Source: Sphingobacterium sp. UGAL515B_05 (GTDB taxonomy: Bacteria; Bacteroidota; Bacteroidia; Sphingobacteriales; Sphingobacteriaceae). Taken from it: a stretch of 64,000 bases of DNA. The notes under the pieces were generated by a model that saw only the letters and a list, made by a program, of their open reading frames with translations, did no database searches and had not been told where the DNA came from. Location of the stretch: positions 1,364,001 through 1,428,000 of the forward strand of contig NZ_CP109907.1 in the NCBI RefSeq assembly GCF_033097525.1. The letters run 5' to 3'. Position numbers and translations under genes: made by a program. Shown here piece by piece: positions 1 to 9,984 of this stretch (positions are counted from its first letter, which is position 1; each line of letters opens with the position of its first letter).

Positions 1-195
1 AAACCCATCATCTTTTATGCCAATTGTAAATAAAGCAGCTTATAAGACAATTTTTCACAGAAAAGTTAATATCTACATCGACAAAAATTCATTTTGCTGT
101 CACACTGTCATTCCAAATCTGCCAGTCTTACTTTGTCGACCGACATGCTAATAAATTTAATAGCGAAGGCCTGCCATAAACAAAATATCCAACAT
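1..195. other. Non-coding stretch with TGTCA repeats
   Basis: I see no gene here. Two copies of TGTCA (98-102 and 106-110) stand in tandem with a 3-nt spacer, and a short dyad, TGTCG/CGACA, lies at 134-145. It sits beyond the secG terminator, so it may be the control region of a minus-strand gene to the left of the window. That placement is inference. In related genomes groES/groEL often follows secG, but this cannot be seen here. Confidence 0.35.
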
Positions 196-230
196 AAAAA
201 AGCCCCGCCTGTGAAACAAACGGGGCTCAT
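196..230 (-). terminator. Intrinsic terminator of the miaB-secG operon
   Basis: The inverted repeat AGCCCCG (201-207) / CGGGGCT (221-227) has a 13-nt loop. Read on the minus strand it is followed by a run of six T. It begins about 17 bp after the secG stop codon. Confidence 0.85.
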
Positions 231-246
231 AATTCTTTATTGATAA

Positions 247-660
247 CTATTTCTTAGCTTCTTCTGCCGGTTTTGTTGCCGGTGTAGTCACTGGGGCCTT
301 TTCTTGCGATTGAGCCGGAGCAGCTTGCCCTTGTCCCGCAGGAGTACCAGCAGGTTGTTGTCCAGTACCCAAATTCAATGGACCTTGTTGTTTAGGCGCT
401 TCAATTTGACCGCCCAATCCACCTTTAGATGTACTTGGTGATGTGCCAATAATATTTACACCTAAGCTAAACACCATAATGGCAATAACCATGATCCAAG
501 TACCTTTTTCCAAAAAGTCACCTGTACGTTTTACTCCCATAAGATTCGTTCCACCTGAAAAACCAGATGACAAACCACCTCCTTTTGGATTTTGGATTAA
601 AACCAAAAACGCTAAAATAATACTAGCTAATATGATTAGACCGATTAATAATCCTTGCAT
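247..660 (-). CDS. secG: Preprotein translocase subunit SecG
   Basis: SecG is the small accessory subunit of the SecYEG channel and aids protein export across the inner membrane. The 137-residue product has two hydrophobic helices, about residues 2-22 and 52-72. Between them lies the family loop with QNPKGGGLSSGFSGG at about residues 23-37. The tail after residue 75 is low-complexity, rich in Gln, Pro, Ala and Lys, which is common in Bacteroidota SecG and makes the protein longer than the E. coli form. It is the last gene of a minus-strand operon, 12 bp after the upstream TPR gene, and is followed by a strong terminator. The assignment is secure from helices and loop motif. Confidence 0.93.
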   Translation of the reverse strand: MQGLLIGLIILASIILAFLVLIQNPKGGGLSSGFSGGTNLMGVKRTGDFLEKGTWIMVIAIMVFSLGVNIIGTSPSTSKGGLGGQIEAPKQQGPLNLGTGQQPAGTPAGQGQAAPAQSQEKAPVTTPATKPAEEAKK

Positions 661-672
661 CTCTTTATGTTA

Positions 673-1743
673 TTAATTTAATTTCTTTTCTAATTCTGTT
701 ATGCGTGCCGCAAAGTAAGCATTTTTTTCTGGATATTTCAAAACTAATTTTTTGTAAACCTCTATTGCTTTTGGATATAAGCCTTGTTCCACATAGATCT
801 TTGCGAGCGTTTCGGTAACAAGTGTATGTTGATCTTCCGAACTTTTCCTAGCTTTATTCTCCAAGTCTAATTTTTCCGCTTGTAAAGGCTGAATCATAGG
901 CTCTTCACGAATAAACTTTTCGATCACCTCATCAGTTTTACGCGGTATTTGAAAAGAGATTGTCGTTTTAACCTCATCACTCAACTTTGCTTCAGGCGAT
1001 TGTAAATGAAAAATATTCTCCCGGATCTGTTGATCGAGTAGCTGAGTATCTAGTTTCTCATGAATTTTAGCAATATCGTCATTGGAGGGCTTCATTGGCC
1101 CTAATGGGGATTTAACATAGGGCTGATAGGTATCAGCATATTCTAATCTCGTCTTATGCAACCACCATAAGAAACTGTATGGCATGGTATCATCATCATA
1201 GACCGAAATACGTTCTTGACCTTCGTTCTTTGCATCGATAACAGACTCCTCTGGGGTAGATATTACAACTGATGATCCCTCTGAATCGACAATAACATCC
1301 TGTTGCTGATCGTTTGACCGAAAATAATCTTTTGCAACCCCCGCTTGGATTAAACGATCCAATTCATCAACCTCTACTTTAGTTAAAACTGGCTCAGCCG
1401 CCATTTCTTCTTCATCTACAACTTCTACAAATCCACTATCGCCGCTAAGTTCCTCTCCCCCTAGAAGTTCATCCGATTGTATTACTGGCAAAGAAGCTAC
1501 CGCTGATTTACTATGCATAAATTCATACAGCCAACTGGGAGAAGAAGCATAAAGTAATGTAGTCGATAAATTCTGAACAACATGATGCTTTCCAAAAACT
1601 TTACGCTCATAGACGAATCGTAAGCTCTGGGCATAAGGGTATTTTTCAATCAAGGCCAAAATGATGTCTTCTTCGACAGCATCTGGATGGTTAATTGCTT
1701 GAAAAAAAAGCTCGTTATTGGGTAATGTTAGATTAAGATTCAT
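673..1743 (-). CDS. Conserved protein with C-terminal TPR
   Basis: A predicted soluble protein of 356 residues with no catalytic motif I recognise. The N-terminal part (about 1-90) is helical. The middle is acidic and low in complexity. The last ~45 residues form one TPR-like helix pair, with the motif AKIYVEQGLYPKAIEVYKKL. The ATG at 1743 is preferred over an upstream in-frame TTG at 1770 because that longer form would overlap lptE; the chosen start leaves a 13-bp gap. Proteins like this commonly lie between lptE and secG in Bacteroidota (family knowledge), which suggests an envelope or secretion link, but no function is established. Gene reality is certain; function is open. Confidence 0.8.
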   Translation of the reverse strand: MNLNLTLPNNELFFQAINHPDAVEEDIILALIEKYPYAQSLRFVYERKVFGKHHVVQNLSTTLLYASSPSWLYEFMHSKSAVASLPVIQSDELLGGEELSGDSGFVEVVDEEEMAAEPVLTKVEVDELDRLIQAGVAKDYFRSNDQQQDVIVDSEGSSVVISTPEESVIDAKNEGQERISVYDDDTMPYSFLWWLHKTRLEYADTYQPYVKSPLGPMKPSNDDIAKIHEKLDTQLLDQQIRENIFHLQSPEAKLSDEVKTTISFQIPRKTDEVIEKFIREEPMIQPLQAEKLDLENKARKSSEDQHTLVTETLAKIYVEQGLYPKAIEVYKKLVLKYPEKNAYFAARITELEKKLN

Positions 1744-1756
1744 CTTATAAATAGAA

Positions 1757-2272
1757 TTACCAATTAGCAAACGCTTTATTGTAAATATCCTCAGTTAACA
1801 TTTGAATGATTTCTTTACCCAAAGTCTCTTCTTGTGAACTCTGAAGATTTCCTGCAAACTCCTTAAACCGAGTAAAAGGTTGTTCAAAATCATCCTTTGG
1901 ATTAATTTTATTATGGTAAGCAACCTTAATCGTAATAGTCAATCTATTCATAGCTGCGCGATCTGTACCGGCTTCAACAGCAGCAGGGCTTATCGTATAC
2001 TCTGTAATAAACCCCTCAAACGTAGCGTCACCGTCTTGATTCACCTGACTCAATCGAGATTGATTACGGATACGCTCTTTGAGTGCCTCCGTAAAATTCT
2101 GACTTAATGTCGGATAAACCAAAGGAGCTATATTTTCGAAATATTGAATATTGACTGTTTTCATTCCCTCAGGAATGGACCCACCCGTAAATCCATATTT
2201 TACCCCACAACTATTCATTATAAACAAAAAGATTGTCGTGAGAGAAGTATATAAAATTTTTTTTGACAACAT
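1757..2272 (-). CDS. lptE: LptE-like LPS-assembly lipoprotein
   Basis: LptE is the outer-membrane lipoprotein that plugs the LptD barrel and helps place lipopolysaccharide on the cell surface. The 171-residue product starts with a lipoprotein signal, a hydrophobic stretch ending in IMNSC, with the lipidated Cys at residue 22. The mature part begins with CGVKYGFTGGSIPEGMKT, typical of Bacteroidota LptE, and contains NIAPLVYPTLSQNFTEAL and a mixed alpha/beta core. It sits 9 bp downstream of the sigma-54 activator gene and 13 bp ahead of the TPR gene, so it is part of the operon. The lipid A genes at 42.8-46.2 kb are functionally linked though distant. Confidence 0.85.
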   Translation of the reverse strand: MLSKKILYTSLTTIFLFIMNSCGVKYGFTGGSIPEGMKTVNIQYFENIAPLVYPTLSQNFTEALKERIRNQSRLSQVNQDGDATFEGFITEYTISPAAVEAGTDRAAMNRLTITIKVAYHNKINPKDDFEQPFTRFKEFAGNLQSSQEETLGKEIIQMLTEDIYNKAFANW

Positions 2273-2281
2273 CTGTAAACC

Positions 2282-3556
<1,275 letters not shown>

Positions 3557-3592
3557 AAATTTCCAGTTGGAAATACAACAATCTAAGTTCTC

Positions 3593-5029
3593 TTAATCAA
3601 CAATTTTCCCTAAAAGGGTCGCAGAAGTACATGATTCAACAAGTACATTCACATAATCACCTTGCTTAAATCGAGGATCTATTGGGAAGACCACCAATGC
3701 ATTTTGGTCATTACGGCCACAGAAATCGAACTCAGATCTTTTCGAAAATCCTTCAATAAGTACTTTACATACCTTTCCAACAAAATGTTGATAACGATAT
3801 AAGCTATGATCACGTTGTTTATTGATCACTTCTGTTAAACGACGTTTTTTCACTTCCTCCGGAATATCGTCTGCATATCTTTTCGCAGCCAAAGTACCTG
3901 GCCTTTCCGAATAAGCAAACATATAGGCGAAATCGTACTTAACATAATCCATCATAGACAATGTTTCCTGATGCTCCTCTTCTGTTTCAGTACAGAAGCC
4001 TGTAATAACATCTGTGGAAATAGCACAATCCGGTATAATACGACGAATGGCATCTACTCGCTCCATATACCACTCACGATCATAGGTACGGTTCATCAAT
4101 TCCAATACTCTAGAGTTCCCTGATTGAACTGGCAAGTGGATATAATTACAGATGTTTTCATGCGAAGCTATCGCATATAAAACTTCATCTGTAATATCTT
4201 TGGGATGGGAAGTAGAAAAGCGAATACGTAAAAGCGGACTGATTTCAGCAACCATTGTAAGCAAGTTAGCAAATGTGATCGTTTCACCCGGTTCCTCCCC
4301 TTCAACTACTGGAACAGTATATTTATAAGAATCCACATTTTGTCCCAACAACGTAACCTCCTTATAGCCTGCATTAAAAAGATCTTGGGCCTCCTTCACG
4401 ATAGATTGTGGGTCACGACTACGTTCACGACCACGTGTAAAAGGAACAACACAGAAAGAACACATATTATCGCAACCACGCATAATTGAAATAAAAGCTG
4501 TTACACCGTTTGAATTCAAACGGACAGGATTAATATCAGCATACGTTTCCTCTCTAGATAATAAAACGTTTACAGCTTTAGCGCCATCGTCAACCTTATC
4601 AATCAAATTTGGTAGATCGCGATAAGCATCTGGCCCTACAACAACATCAACCAATTTTTCCTCCTCTAAGAATTTCGATTTTAAACGCTCAGCCATACAA
4701 CCTAACACACCTACAATCATTCCGGGATTTTTTGCTTTAGCAGCTTCAAATTCCTTTAGACGGTTACGCACTCGCTGCTCTGCATTTTCGCGGATTGAAC
4801 AGGTATTAATAAAAACGACATCAGCTTCCTGATAATTCTTGGTTGTTTCAAATCCCTTATCCAACAAAATAGAAGCAACAATCTCACTATCCGAAAAATT
4901 CATCTGGCAACCGTAACTTTCAATATACAATTTACGTCCATTACTTAACGTCGGATCCTGTTCTAATAATAATGCCTCACCCTGACGAGATTCGTCGTGT
5001 TCTTTAGTGGTATGTGTTAAATCTAGCAT
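3593..5029 (-). CDS. miaB: tRNA-2-methylthio-N6-dimethylallyladenosine synthase MiaB
   Basis: This radical-SAM enzyme adds a methylthio group to i6A37 in tRNAs reading UNN codons. The N-terminal UPF0004 domain holds three cluster-binding cysteines, in [11 protein letters not shown] (about 40), [12 protein letters not shown] (about 76) and GVLGCMAER (about 110). The radical-SAM domain has the CxxxCxxC motif in [11 protein letters not shown] near residue 190. A TRAM RNA-binding domain closes the protein (about 410-478). The length of 478 fits the family. It is the first gene of the operon running to secG. The 314-bp region upstream holds a perfect -7 box and a dyad. Confidence 0.95.
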   Translation of the reverse strand: MLDLTHTTKEHDESRQGEALLLEQDPTLSNGRKLYIESYGCQMNFSDSEIVASILLDKGFETTKNYQEADVVFINTCSIRENAEQRVRNRLKEFEAAKAKNPGMIVGVLGCMAERLKSKFLEEEKLVDVVVGPDAYRDLPNLIDKVDDGAKAVNVLLSREETYADINPVRLNSNGVTAFISIMRGCDNMCSFCVVPFTRGRERSRDPQSIVKEAQDLFNAGYKEVTLLGQNVDSYKYTVPVVEGEEPGETITFANLLTMVAEISPLLRIRFSTSHPKDITDEVLYAIASHENICNYIHLPVQSGNSRVLELMNRTYDREWYMERVDAIRRIIPDCAISTDVITGFCTETEEEHQETLSMMDYVKYDFAYMFAYSERPGTLAAKRYADDIPEEVKKRRLTEVINKQRDHSLYRYQHFVGKVCKVLIEGFSKRSEFDFCGRNDQNALVVFPIDPRFKQGDYVNVLVESCTSATLLGKIVD

Positions 5030-5138
5030 AGCTCGATATTCAATAGAATATAATTTTTATTATTTTCAATGGCGTAACCAAAGCAATGACCAATCTTTTG
5101 TTGATCTAATTTTATGCTCTTAGTTATTTCAAAGACTA

Positions 5139-5146
5139 CAAAGTTA
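5139..5146 (-). promoter_or_regulatory. Predicted -7 box upstream of miaB
   Basis: TAACTTTG on the minus strand matches the Bacteroidota -7 consensus TAnnTTTG. No clear TTG lies at the -33 spacing. Instead the perfect dyad TGACA-gtt-TGTCA (5166-5178) is centred about 37 bp before the expected start site, with another TTTGTCA at 5199-5205. An activator-assisted promoter is an inference. Confidence 0.5.
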
Positions 5147-5258
5147 GAAATTTAAATCCATAAAATGACAGTTTGTCAGACAGAAATATGGTTTATCCTT
5201 TGTCAAATTTTAGGAGTAAATGGATAACTCGAAGAATTCTAATCTCAGGCATTCAAAA

Positions 5259-5287
5259 AAAAAGCGCTGAGTTTATCAACGCTTTTT
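5259..5287 (-). terminator. Intrinsic terminator after the OmpA-like gene
   Basis: AAAAAGCG (5259-5266) pairs with CGCTTTTT (5280-5287) around a 13-nt loop, with a T-rich run on the minus strand. It lies 57 bp past the stop of the OmpA-like gene. Between here and miaB I see only the miaB promoter elements. Confidence 0.7.
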
Positions 5288-5343
5288 CTATGATTTATAA
5301 TCAAAAAAATAGATTCCGAAAGACCATAGTCCCGAAAAGCTAT

Positions 5344-6033
5344 TTATTGACCTACTTGTTGTTTTGCTTCTTTCTTCATTTGATCACCAGCTACAATCAC
5401 AATTTCGACACGACGATTTTGTGCACGTCCCGCTTCAGTATCATTGCTTGCAATTGGTTCAGAGAAATTTCTACCTTCTGTTCTGATACGCGATGACGCT
5501 AAACCTTTAGATACGGCAAATGCGCGTACCGAATTCGCACGATCCAAAGATACTTTTTCATTTGCAGCAAGTGTACCTACATTATCTGTATGTCCGATAA
5601 CCAAGATTTCAGTCCCCTGTTCTTTATTCAAAGTAGTTACTAAATTCGCAATATTATCCTTAGCCGATGCTTTTAAGTCTGATTTATTAAAATCAAATAA
5701 AATACCTGAATCAAACTTAACCACGATACCTTCTGCAGATTGCGTAACCTCCGCTCCTTCAACAGTTTTAGAAATCTCAGCAGCTTGCTTATCCATTTTT
5801 TTTCCAATCAATACACCCGCAGCACCACCGATCGCAGCACCAGCCAACGTACCGATAGCCGTATTACCAGCTTTACCGCCGATCAACGCACCCAATGCAC
5901 CACCGGCAACACCACCGATTACTCCACCCTTAGTTGTATTGTTCGTATTTTGGATGGTAGAACAACTTCCAAATAACATAGCTGAGGTTGCAACAGTCAA
6001 ACCAAATACAGCCAATTTTCTATTCATTTTCAT
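5344..6033 (-). CDS. OmpA-family lipoprotein with glycine-zipper segment
   Basis: A 229-residue outer-membrane lipoprotein expected to tether the membrane to peptidoglycan. The signal peptide ends in a lipobox, LFGSC, with Cys at about residue 24. Residues about 35-80 form a glycine-zipper region with repeated GGxxGG patterns that may insert into a membrane. The C-terminal ~115 residues are an OmpA peptidoglycan-binding domain, with GHTDNVGTLAANEKVSLDRA and the closing NRRVEIVI. Two ATGs (6033 and 6027) could serve as start. It appears to be a single-gene unit with its own terminator at 5259-5287. Similar Gly-zipper plus OmpA proteins are common in Bacteroidota and often stress linked. Confidence 0.88.
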   Translation of the reverse strand: MKMNRKLAVFGLTVATSAMLFGSCSTIQNTNNTTKGGVIGGVAGGALGALIGGKAGNTAIGTLAGAAIGGAAGVLIGKKMDKQAAEISKTVEGAEVTQSAEGIVVKFDSGILFDFNKSDLKASAKDNIANLVTTLNKEQGTEILVIGHTDNVGTLAANEKVSLDRANSVRAFAVSKGLASSRIRTEGRNFSEPIASNDTEAGRAQNRRVEIVIVAGDQMKKEAKQQVGQ

Positions 6034-6234
6034 ATGTATGCTATCTAAGACTTTTAATATTCAAACTAAATACCGTTCTATTAAAATCAAACAAAGTGCC
6101 AAAAGATATTTTTCTCAACTTTTTTGTTACGAAACAGAAAAAAAGGTAAGTGAAACTTCCCAAATGCAGCCAATGCGCTACAAACTTTGCTGTCTTTGTT
6201 TACAACAAGCTAACAGCTACAGAAACAAATTGTT

Positions 6235-6987
6235 TTATTTCTCCTGCGTCTTTACTTCAATATCCGGCAATAGCGAACCCTTTGGCCTCCCTTTAGCATT
6301 AAAATCTTCCATCGACTGTTGTACATAATGCATCAGATCATATTGCCCCCAATGTTCAGCAAGATCAAAAGATGGACGATAACGTATCATAAAAGCATCC
6401 AATTCCGTACTGTCCAGTTTCGTCAGATTTTTAACAGCTTCACGAGAAAAAATACGATCAACTTGCAGCTCCTCTTTTTCTCGGTCCATAAACCGTCCAA
6501 AACGCTTCGCATTCTTTGCTTCCCGTCCAAAAAGATTATACAATGCAGTTGCCGGACTACCTAGGTAAGTTCCAAACTTATTTTTACCTCCATTATAAAC
6601 ACCCTTTTTCGAGTAATTATTCATGGCATCATTTAACTCAGCTTCCTTCGTCTTCCGCTCAACAATGACTGTCTCCAAACGTATCCCCTCCTGCAATTCC
6701 ACATAAAACTCGTTTAGGTTTGTCAACACAGTTTTAACAGGCGAATACCCAACTTTGGTAAAAGACAGGGAATCCCCGACCGATGCATCAATTGTAAAAA
6801 CACCAAAAGAATTGGTTAATGTCGACCTGTGCGTACGCATATTAAGTACCACAGCATCCCCAATCCGATTTCCGTTCCCCTTTTGCAATACCATCCCCGA
6901 AACCTTCTGCTGTTGTTGTGCAGTCGCGCCGAAACCGGTAAATAACAGCAAAAAAAGCCCTAGTATATGTATTTGTAATATTTTCAT
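6235..6987 (-). CDS. Secreted protein with carboxypeptidase-regulatory-like domain
   Basis: A 250-residue exported protein. A signal peptide covers about residues 1-23, ending near GATAQQ. Residues about 28-100 form the small beta-sandwich seen in SusC N termini and other Bacteroidota envelope proteins: VSGMVLQKGNGNRIGDAVV, then SFGVFTIDASVGDSL and a KVGYSPVKT core. The remaining ~140 residues are helical and charged and match no family I know. No TonB barrel follows, so it is not a receptor. Function unknown; likely periplasmic or outer-membrane associated. It stands alone between ompA-like and the next gene, with no clear terminator. Confidence 0.75.
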   Translation of the reverse strand: MKILQIHILGLFLLLFTGFGATAQQQQKVSGMVLQKGNGNRIGDAVVLNMRTHRSTLTNSFGVFTIDASVGDSLSFTKVGYSPVKTVLTNLNEFYVELQEGIRLETVIVERKTKEAELNDAMNNYSKKGVYNGGKNKFGTYLGSPATALYNLFGREAKNAKRFGRFMDREKEELQVDRIFSREAVKNLTKLDSTELDAFMIRYRPSFDLAEHWGQYDLMHYVQQSMEDFNAKGRPKGSLLPDIEVKTQEK

Positions 6988-7192
6988 CCTATTATTTCAC
7001 TTCAATTATCCCAATTGCTTTACATTGATTACAGTTCACAGCCATTAATTGGGCCCACAGTACAACTTTTAAAGATAACATGTGCACTTATTTTTAATCT
7101 TATGATTCGCTTTATACACGTTACCTATTTGCTAAAAATAATAATAGTTTGACACTTGTACTGTTAAAAAAGTTTAAATATTCTTAAGTCCG

Positions 7193-7591
7193 CTATTTGT
7201 ATGGATAAAAAACAAAATTAGCACCTTCCGCAACGACAACAAACAAACACATAAAGTCTTTGGCTGGTTTATAGTTTTGAATAAAAGACGATTTACGATC
7301 CTCCTGTACTATATTCATCTCTACAAACTCCTCCAATGTAGAAGCATTAATTGTCCATTTTGTATTCAGTTCCTTGCGATCCAATATCACCTCCCCCACA
7401 GATACCTCATGTTGATGAGCTACAAAAATGGGATATTCGGAATAGCCTTCTTCGACAATCTCTAATGCTACTTCGCGAATTGATTCACTATAAAAATCGA
7501 GATCTACCTGCAGACTCTTCAATGGACTTTGCGCTGTAGACGTCGTATTTTCTTCTCTTGCAGATCCCGCAAATAAATCTTCTAATTCCAT
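7193..7591 (-). CDS. Hypothetical protein downstream of rlmD
   Basis: A 132-residue protein without signal peptide or membrane segment. The first ~25 residues are polar and probably flexible; the rest looks like a compact alpha/beta fold, with the motifs IREVALEIVEEGYSEYPIFV and FMCLFVVVAEGANFVFYPY. I do not recognise the family. It begins 11 bp after the rlmD stop, so the two genes are surely cotranscribed. Codon usage looks like its neighbours. Nothing in the sequence allows a functional call. Confidence 0.7.
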   Translation of the reverse strand: MELEDLFAGSAREENTTSTAQSPLKSLQVDLDFYSESIREVALEIVEEGYSEYPIFVAHQHEVSVGEVILDRKELNTKWTINASTLEEFVEMNIVQEDRKSSFIQNYKPAKDFMCLFVVVAEGANFVFYPYK

Positions 7592-7602
7592 AATGTATAC
7601 GA

Positions 7603-9012
7603 TTACTTTTTTAATTCCAATAAAACGACATTCTCAACGTGTTGTGTATGTGGAAACATATCTACCGGTTTGATACGTTTTACTTCGTACTTCTCCGCCA
7701 ATAACACAAGATCTCTCGCTTGTGTTGCCGCATTACAGCTAACGTAGACAATACGAGGTGATTCCATTTCCAACAAACGCGCCACAACATCTGCATGCAT
7801 TCCTGCACGTGGAGGATCTGTAATTACAACATCTGGCTTACCGTGCTCAGCAATAAACGAAGGAGTCAATACATCCTTCATGTCACCAGCGTAGAACTTT
7901 GTGTTCGTAATATCATTGATTGACGAATTGACTATTGCATCCTCAATAGCCGTTGGAACATACTCTACCCCAACAACTTCTTTTGCATTCTTGGCCACAA
8001 AATTCGCTATCGTACCGGCACCAGTATACAAATCATATACCAATTCATCTCCCTTCAGATCAGCAAAATCACGGGTGATTTTATACAACTCATACGCCTG
8101 TGCAGAATTCGTTTGATAGAAAGATTTTGGCCCGACTTTATAGCGCAAGCCTTCCATCTCTTCGTAAATAAAATCACGGCCAGCATATACGTGAATATCT
8201 TGATCGAAGATCGTATCATTGCGTTTCTGATTTACGATATACAATAAGGAAGCGACTTGAGGAAATTTCTCTTTCACAAAATCCATCAGTGCCTCTATTT
8301 GCCCATCCTCCGGATAAGCAAAAACAACGATCACCATCATTTCTCCAGTAGAAGAAATACGAATTATCAAATTACGCAACACGCCCGTGTGTTCACGCAA
8401 ATCGTAGAAAGTCATACCTTGACTAAGTGCAAAATCACGAATAGCATTGCGCACCTCATTCGAAGGATCTTCCTGAAGAAAGCAATGATCAATATCCAGG
8501 ATTTTATCAAAACGCCCCGGTACGTGAAAGCCCAACGCATTCATTTCCAATTTGGATGCATCTTCATCCACAGAAGTCAACCATTTTTTGTTGGAAAAAG
8601 TATATTCTAATTTATTCCTGTAGTATTCAGTTTGCGCCGAACCCAAGATACTTTCCATCGTGGAAGTATCTACTTTCCCTATACGCGACAAGGCATTATC
8701 GACAGATTGTTGTTTAAATTTTAATTGGGCATCATATGTCATATGCTGCCACTTACATCCACCACACACACCAAAATGCTCGCAAAATGGATCTACCCGA
8801 TAAGATGATGCCTCTTTTAAACTAGTCACACGAGCTTCAGCAAAATTCTTTTTCTTGCGCATAAGCTCCACGTCGACAACATCACCCGGAACAGCTTTTT
8901 CTACAAACAAAACCAAATCTTTGGTTTTTCCAACACCTCTACCCTCTTCGGCAATATCAATGATGGCAATATCTTTCAAGAACTTTTTCTCTTGCGGAAT
9001 TCTTCTACTCAT
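7603..9012 (-). CDS. rlmD: 23S rRNA uracil-5-methyltransferase, RlmD/RumA type
   Basis: A TrmA/RumA-family enzyme that methylates C5 of a uridine, most often in 23S rRNA, using SAM. The 469-residue protein has an N-terminal TRAM domain (about 10-70). An Fe-S motif follows, with cysteines in CEHFGVCGGCKWQH near residue 80 and a fourth probably downstream. The SAM-binding loop is YDLYTGAGTIANF near 320, and the catalytic Cys is in VYVSCNAATQARDL near 415. The ATG at 9012 is chosen over an upstream in-frame TTG, because the TTG overlaps a perfect -7 box (9019-9026). Exact target uridine cannot be told from sequence; other family members act at different sites. Confidence 0.88.
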   Translation of the reverse strand: MSRRIPQEKKFLKDIAIIDIAEEGRGVGKTKDLVLFVEKAVPGDVVDVELMRKKKNFAEARVTSLKEASSYRVDPFCEHFGVCGGCKWQHMTYDAQLKFKQQSVDNALSRIGKVDTSTMESILGSAQTEYYRNKLEYTFSNKKWLTSVDEDASKLEMNALGFHVPGRFDKILDIDHCFLQEDPSNEVRNAIRDFALSQGMTFYDLREHTGVLRNLIIRISSTGEMMVIVVFAYPEDGQIEALMDFVKEKFPQVASLLYIVNQKRNDTIFDQDIHVYAGRDFIYEEMEGLRYKVGPKSFYQTNSAQAYELYKITRDFADLKGDELVYDLYTGAGTIANFVAKNAKEVVGVEYVPTAIEDAIVNSSINDITNTKFYAGDMKDVLTPSFIAEHGKPDVVITDPPRAGMHADVVARLLEMESPRIVYVSCNAATQARDLVLLAEKYEVKRIKPVDMFPHTQHVENVVLLELKK

Positions 9013-9018
9013 AGGCTG

Positions 9019-9026
9019 CAAAAATA
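9019..9026 (-). promoter_or_regulatory. Predicted rlmD -7 box, near-leaderless
   Basis: TATTTTTG on the minus strand fits TAnnTTTG and ends only 6 nt before the rlmD ATG at 9012. The transcript would have almost no 5' leader. No clear -33 element is visible. Confidence 0.5.
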
Positions 9027-9283
9027 CAATTTTTATAATGATTTTTCATCTGCATAAATTATTTACACGCGTTGATTATCACAACTATAAATAAGCCAGC
9101 TACACTCCTTTTTGTTAATGATGACAAGCGGGACCAAGATTATCCAAAGCAGACAAAGCCCAGCAATTGATCCGATCAACATAAAACTACTTTCTGGAAA
9201 CAACTCAATAGGAGAACAGTCAGTGCACTTCAAACTTGACTTATGTAAGGCTCAGAAATAAAACAGAGAAGGAACTGAATACG

Positions 9284-9859
9284 TTATTGAACCGTTGCCT
9301 GAACAAGATAGGGAAGGATTTCCTTTTGAAAGGAAATAAAATTTTTACGCACGTCGGCATCTGAGACAGCCGTAAATGCAAAAGAAAACACGATACTTTT
9401 ACTGGATTTGATCAGAAAGGTTAGTTTTTCTTCACTAATTGCTTCATTAATTTTCTCATTCTGAATGAATGTACTTAGGAGCAAAAATTCCAAATCCTCA
9501 GAAAGTGTTTTTAGGTATTCTTGTGCGTTGGCAGACTCACGAATAAATTCCCATCCGATCAACTCATTGCACGCCGTATACGTCAATCGGCTTACACGCA
9601 AAATAGTCGACGCCAAAAAGGAAGCCATATCATCTTCATATTTGGTCGTTTTCAAAATATCCTGCAAACTTGCACGAAGATAGTCCATCAAAATGGCATG
9701 CAAAATCATCTCTTTACTTTCAAAATACTTGTACACAGTTGCTTTCGCTATTCTGGCTTTTTTTGCCAATGTATTCACACTGGTTTTATGATAACCATTT
9801 TGGCGAAAAAGCTCTCGTGCAGTTCTTTTTATGGATTCAATGATATGATCTGGTTCCAT
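9284..9859 (-). CDS. TetR/AcrR-family transcriptional regulator
   Basis: A 191-residue one-component repressor-type regulator. The N-terminal helix-turn-helix (about residues 8-50) is typical: SIKRTARELFRQNGYHKTSV, then KARIAKATVYKYFESKEMIL. The C-terminal ligand domain is helical and cannot be tied to a ligand. No efflux pump or enzyme gene is adjacent, so the target is not evident; rlmD is 271 bp downstream and pheS is upstream, and both look unrelated. The 262-bp gap between this gene and rlmD holds no convincing gene. A TetR fold is certain; its role is unknown. Confidence 0.88.
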   Translation of the reverse strand: MEPDHIIESIKRTARELFRQNGYHKTSVNTLAKKARIAKATVYKYFESKEMILHAILMDYLRASLQDILKTTKYEDDMASFLASTILRVSRLTYTACNELIGWEFIRESANAQEYLKTLSEDLEFLLLSTFIQNEKINEAISEEKLTFLIKSSKSIVFSFAFTAVSDADVRKNFISFQKEILPYLVQATVQ

Positions 9860-9905
9860 GTAATTTTGATAATACGGATACTGAATGTCAGCAATAAAGA
9901 TGAAA

Positions 9906-9962
9906 GACCAAAAAGCATCACATTATTCTCATACCTCGTCATAATGGAGAATAATGTGATGC
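9906..9962 (-). terminator. Strong terminator of pheS, 16-bp perfect stem
   Basis: Arms 9915-9930 and 9947-9962 (GCATCACATTATTCTC and its exact complement) enclose a 16-nt loop. On the minus strand five T follow at once. It lies 22 bp after the pheS stop and upstream of the TetR gene, so it would separate the two transcripts. Confidence 0.8.
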
Positions 9963-9984
9963 CATAATCTTTACGAATATTAAT

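Noticed and set aside
5444..6328. Long plus-strand frame of 294 codons opposite the OmpA-like lipoprotein gene
   Set aside because: It mirrors a real minus-strand gene with signal peptide and OmpA domain; its own translation is low in complexity and has no domain.
9118..9261. Possible 47-codon gene on the plus strand between the TetR gene and rlmD
   Set aside because: No promoter box, no recognisable domain and length expected by chance; left uncalled.
9915..9962. 16-bp perfect inverted repeat as a possible operator or mobile-element end
   Set aside because: It is followed by a T run on the minus strand just after pheS, so a terminator explains it; no flanking element is seen.
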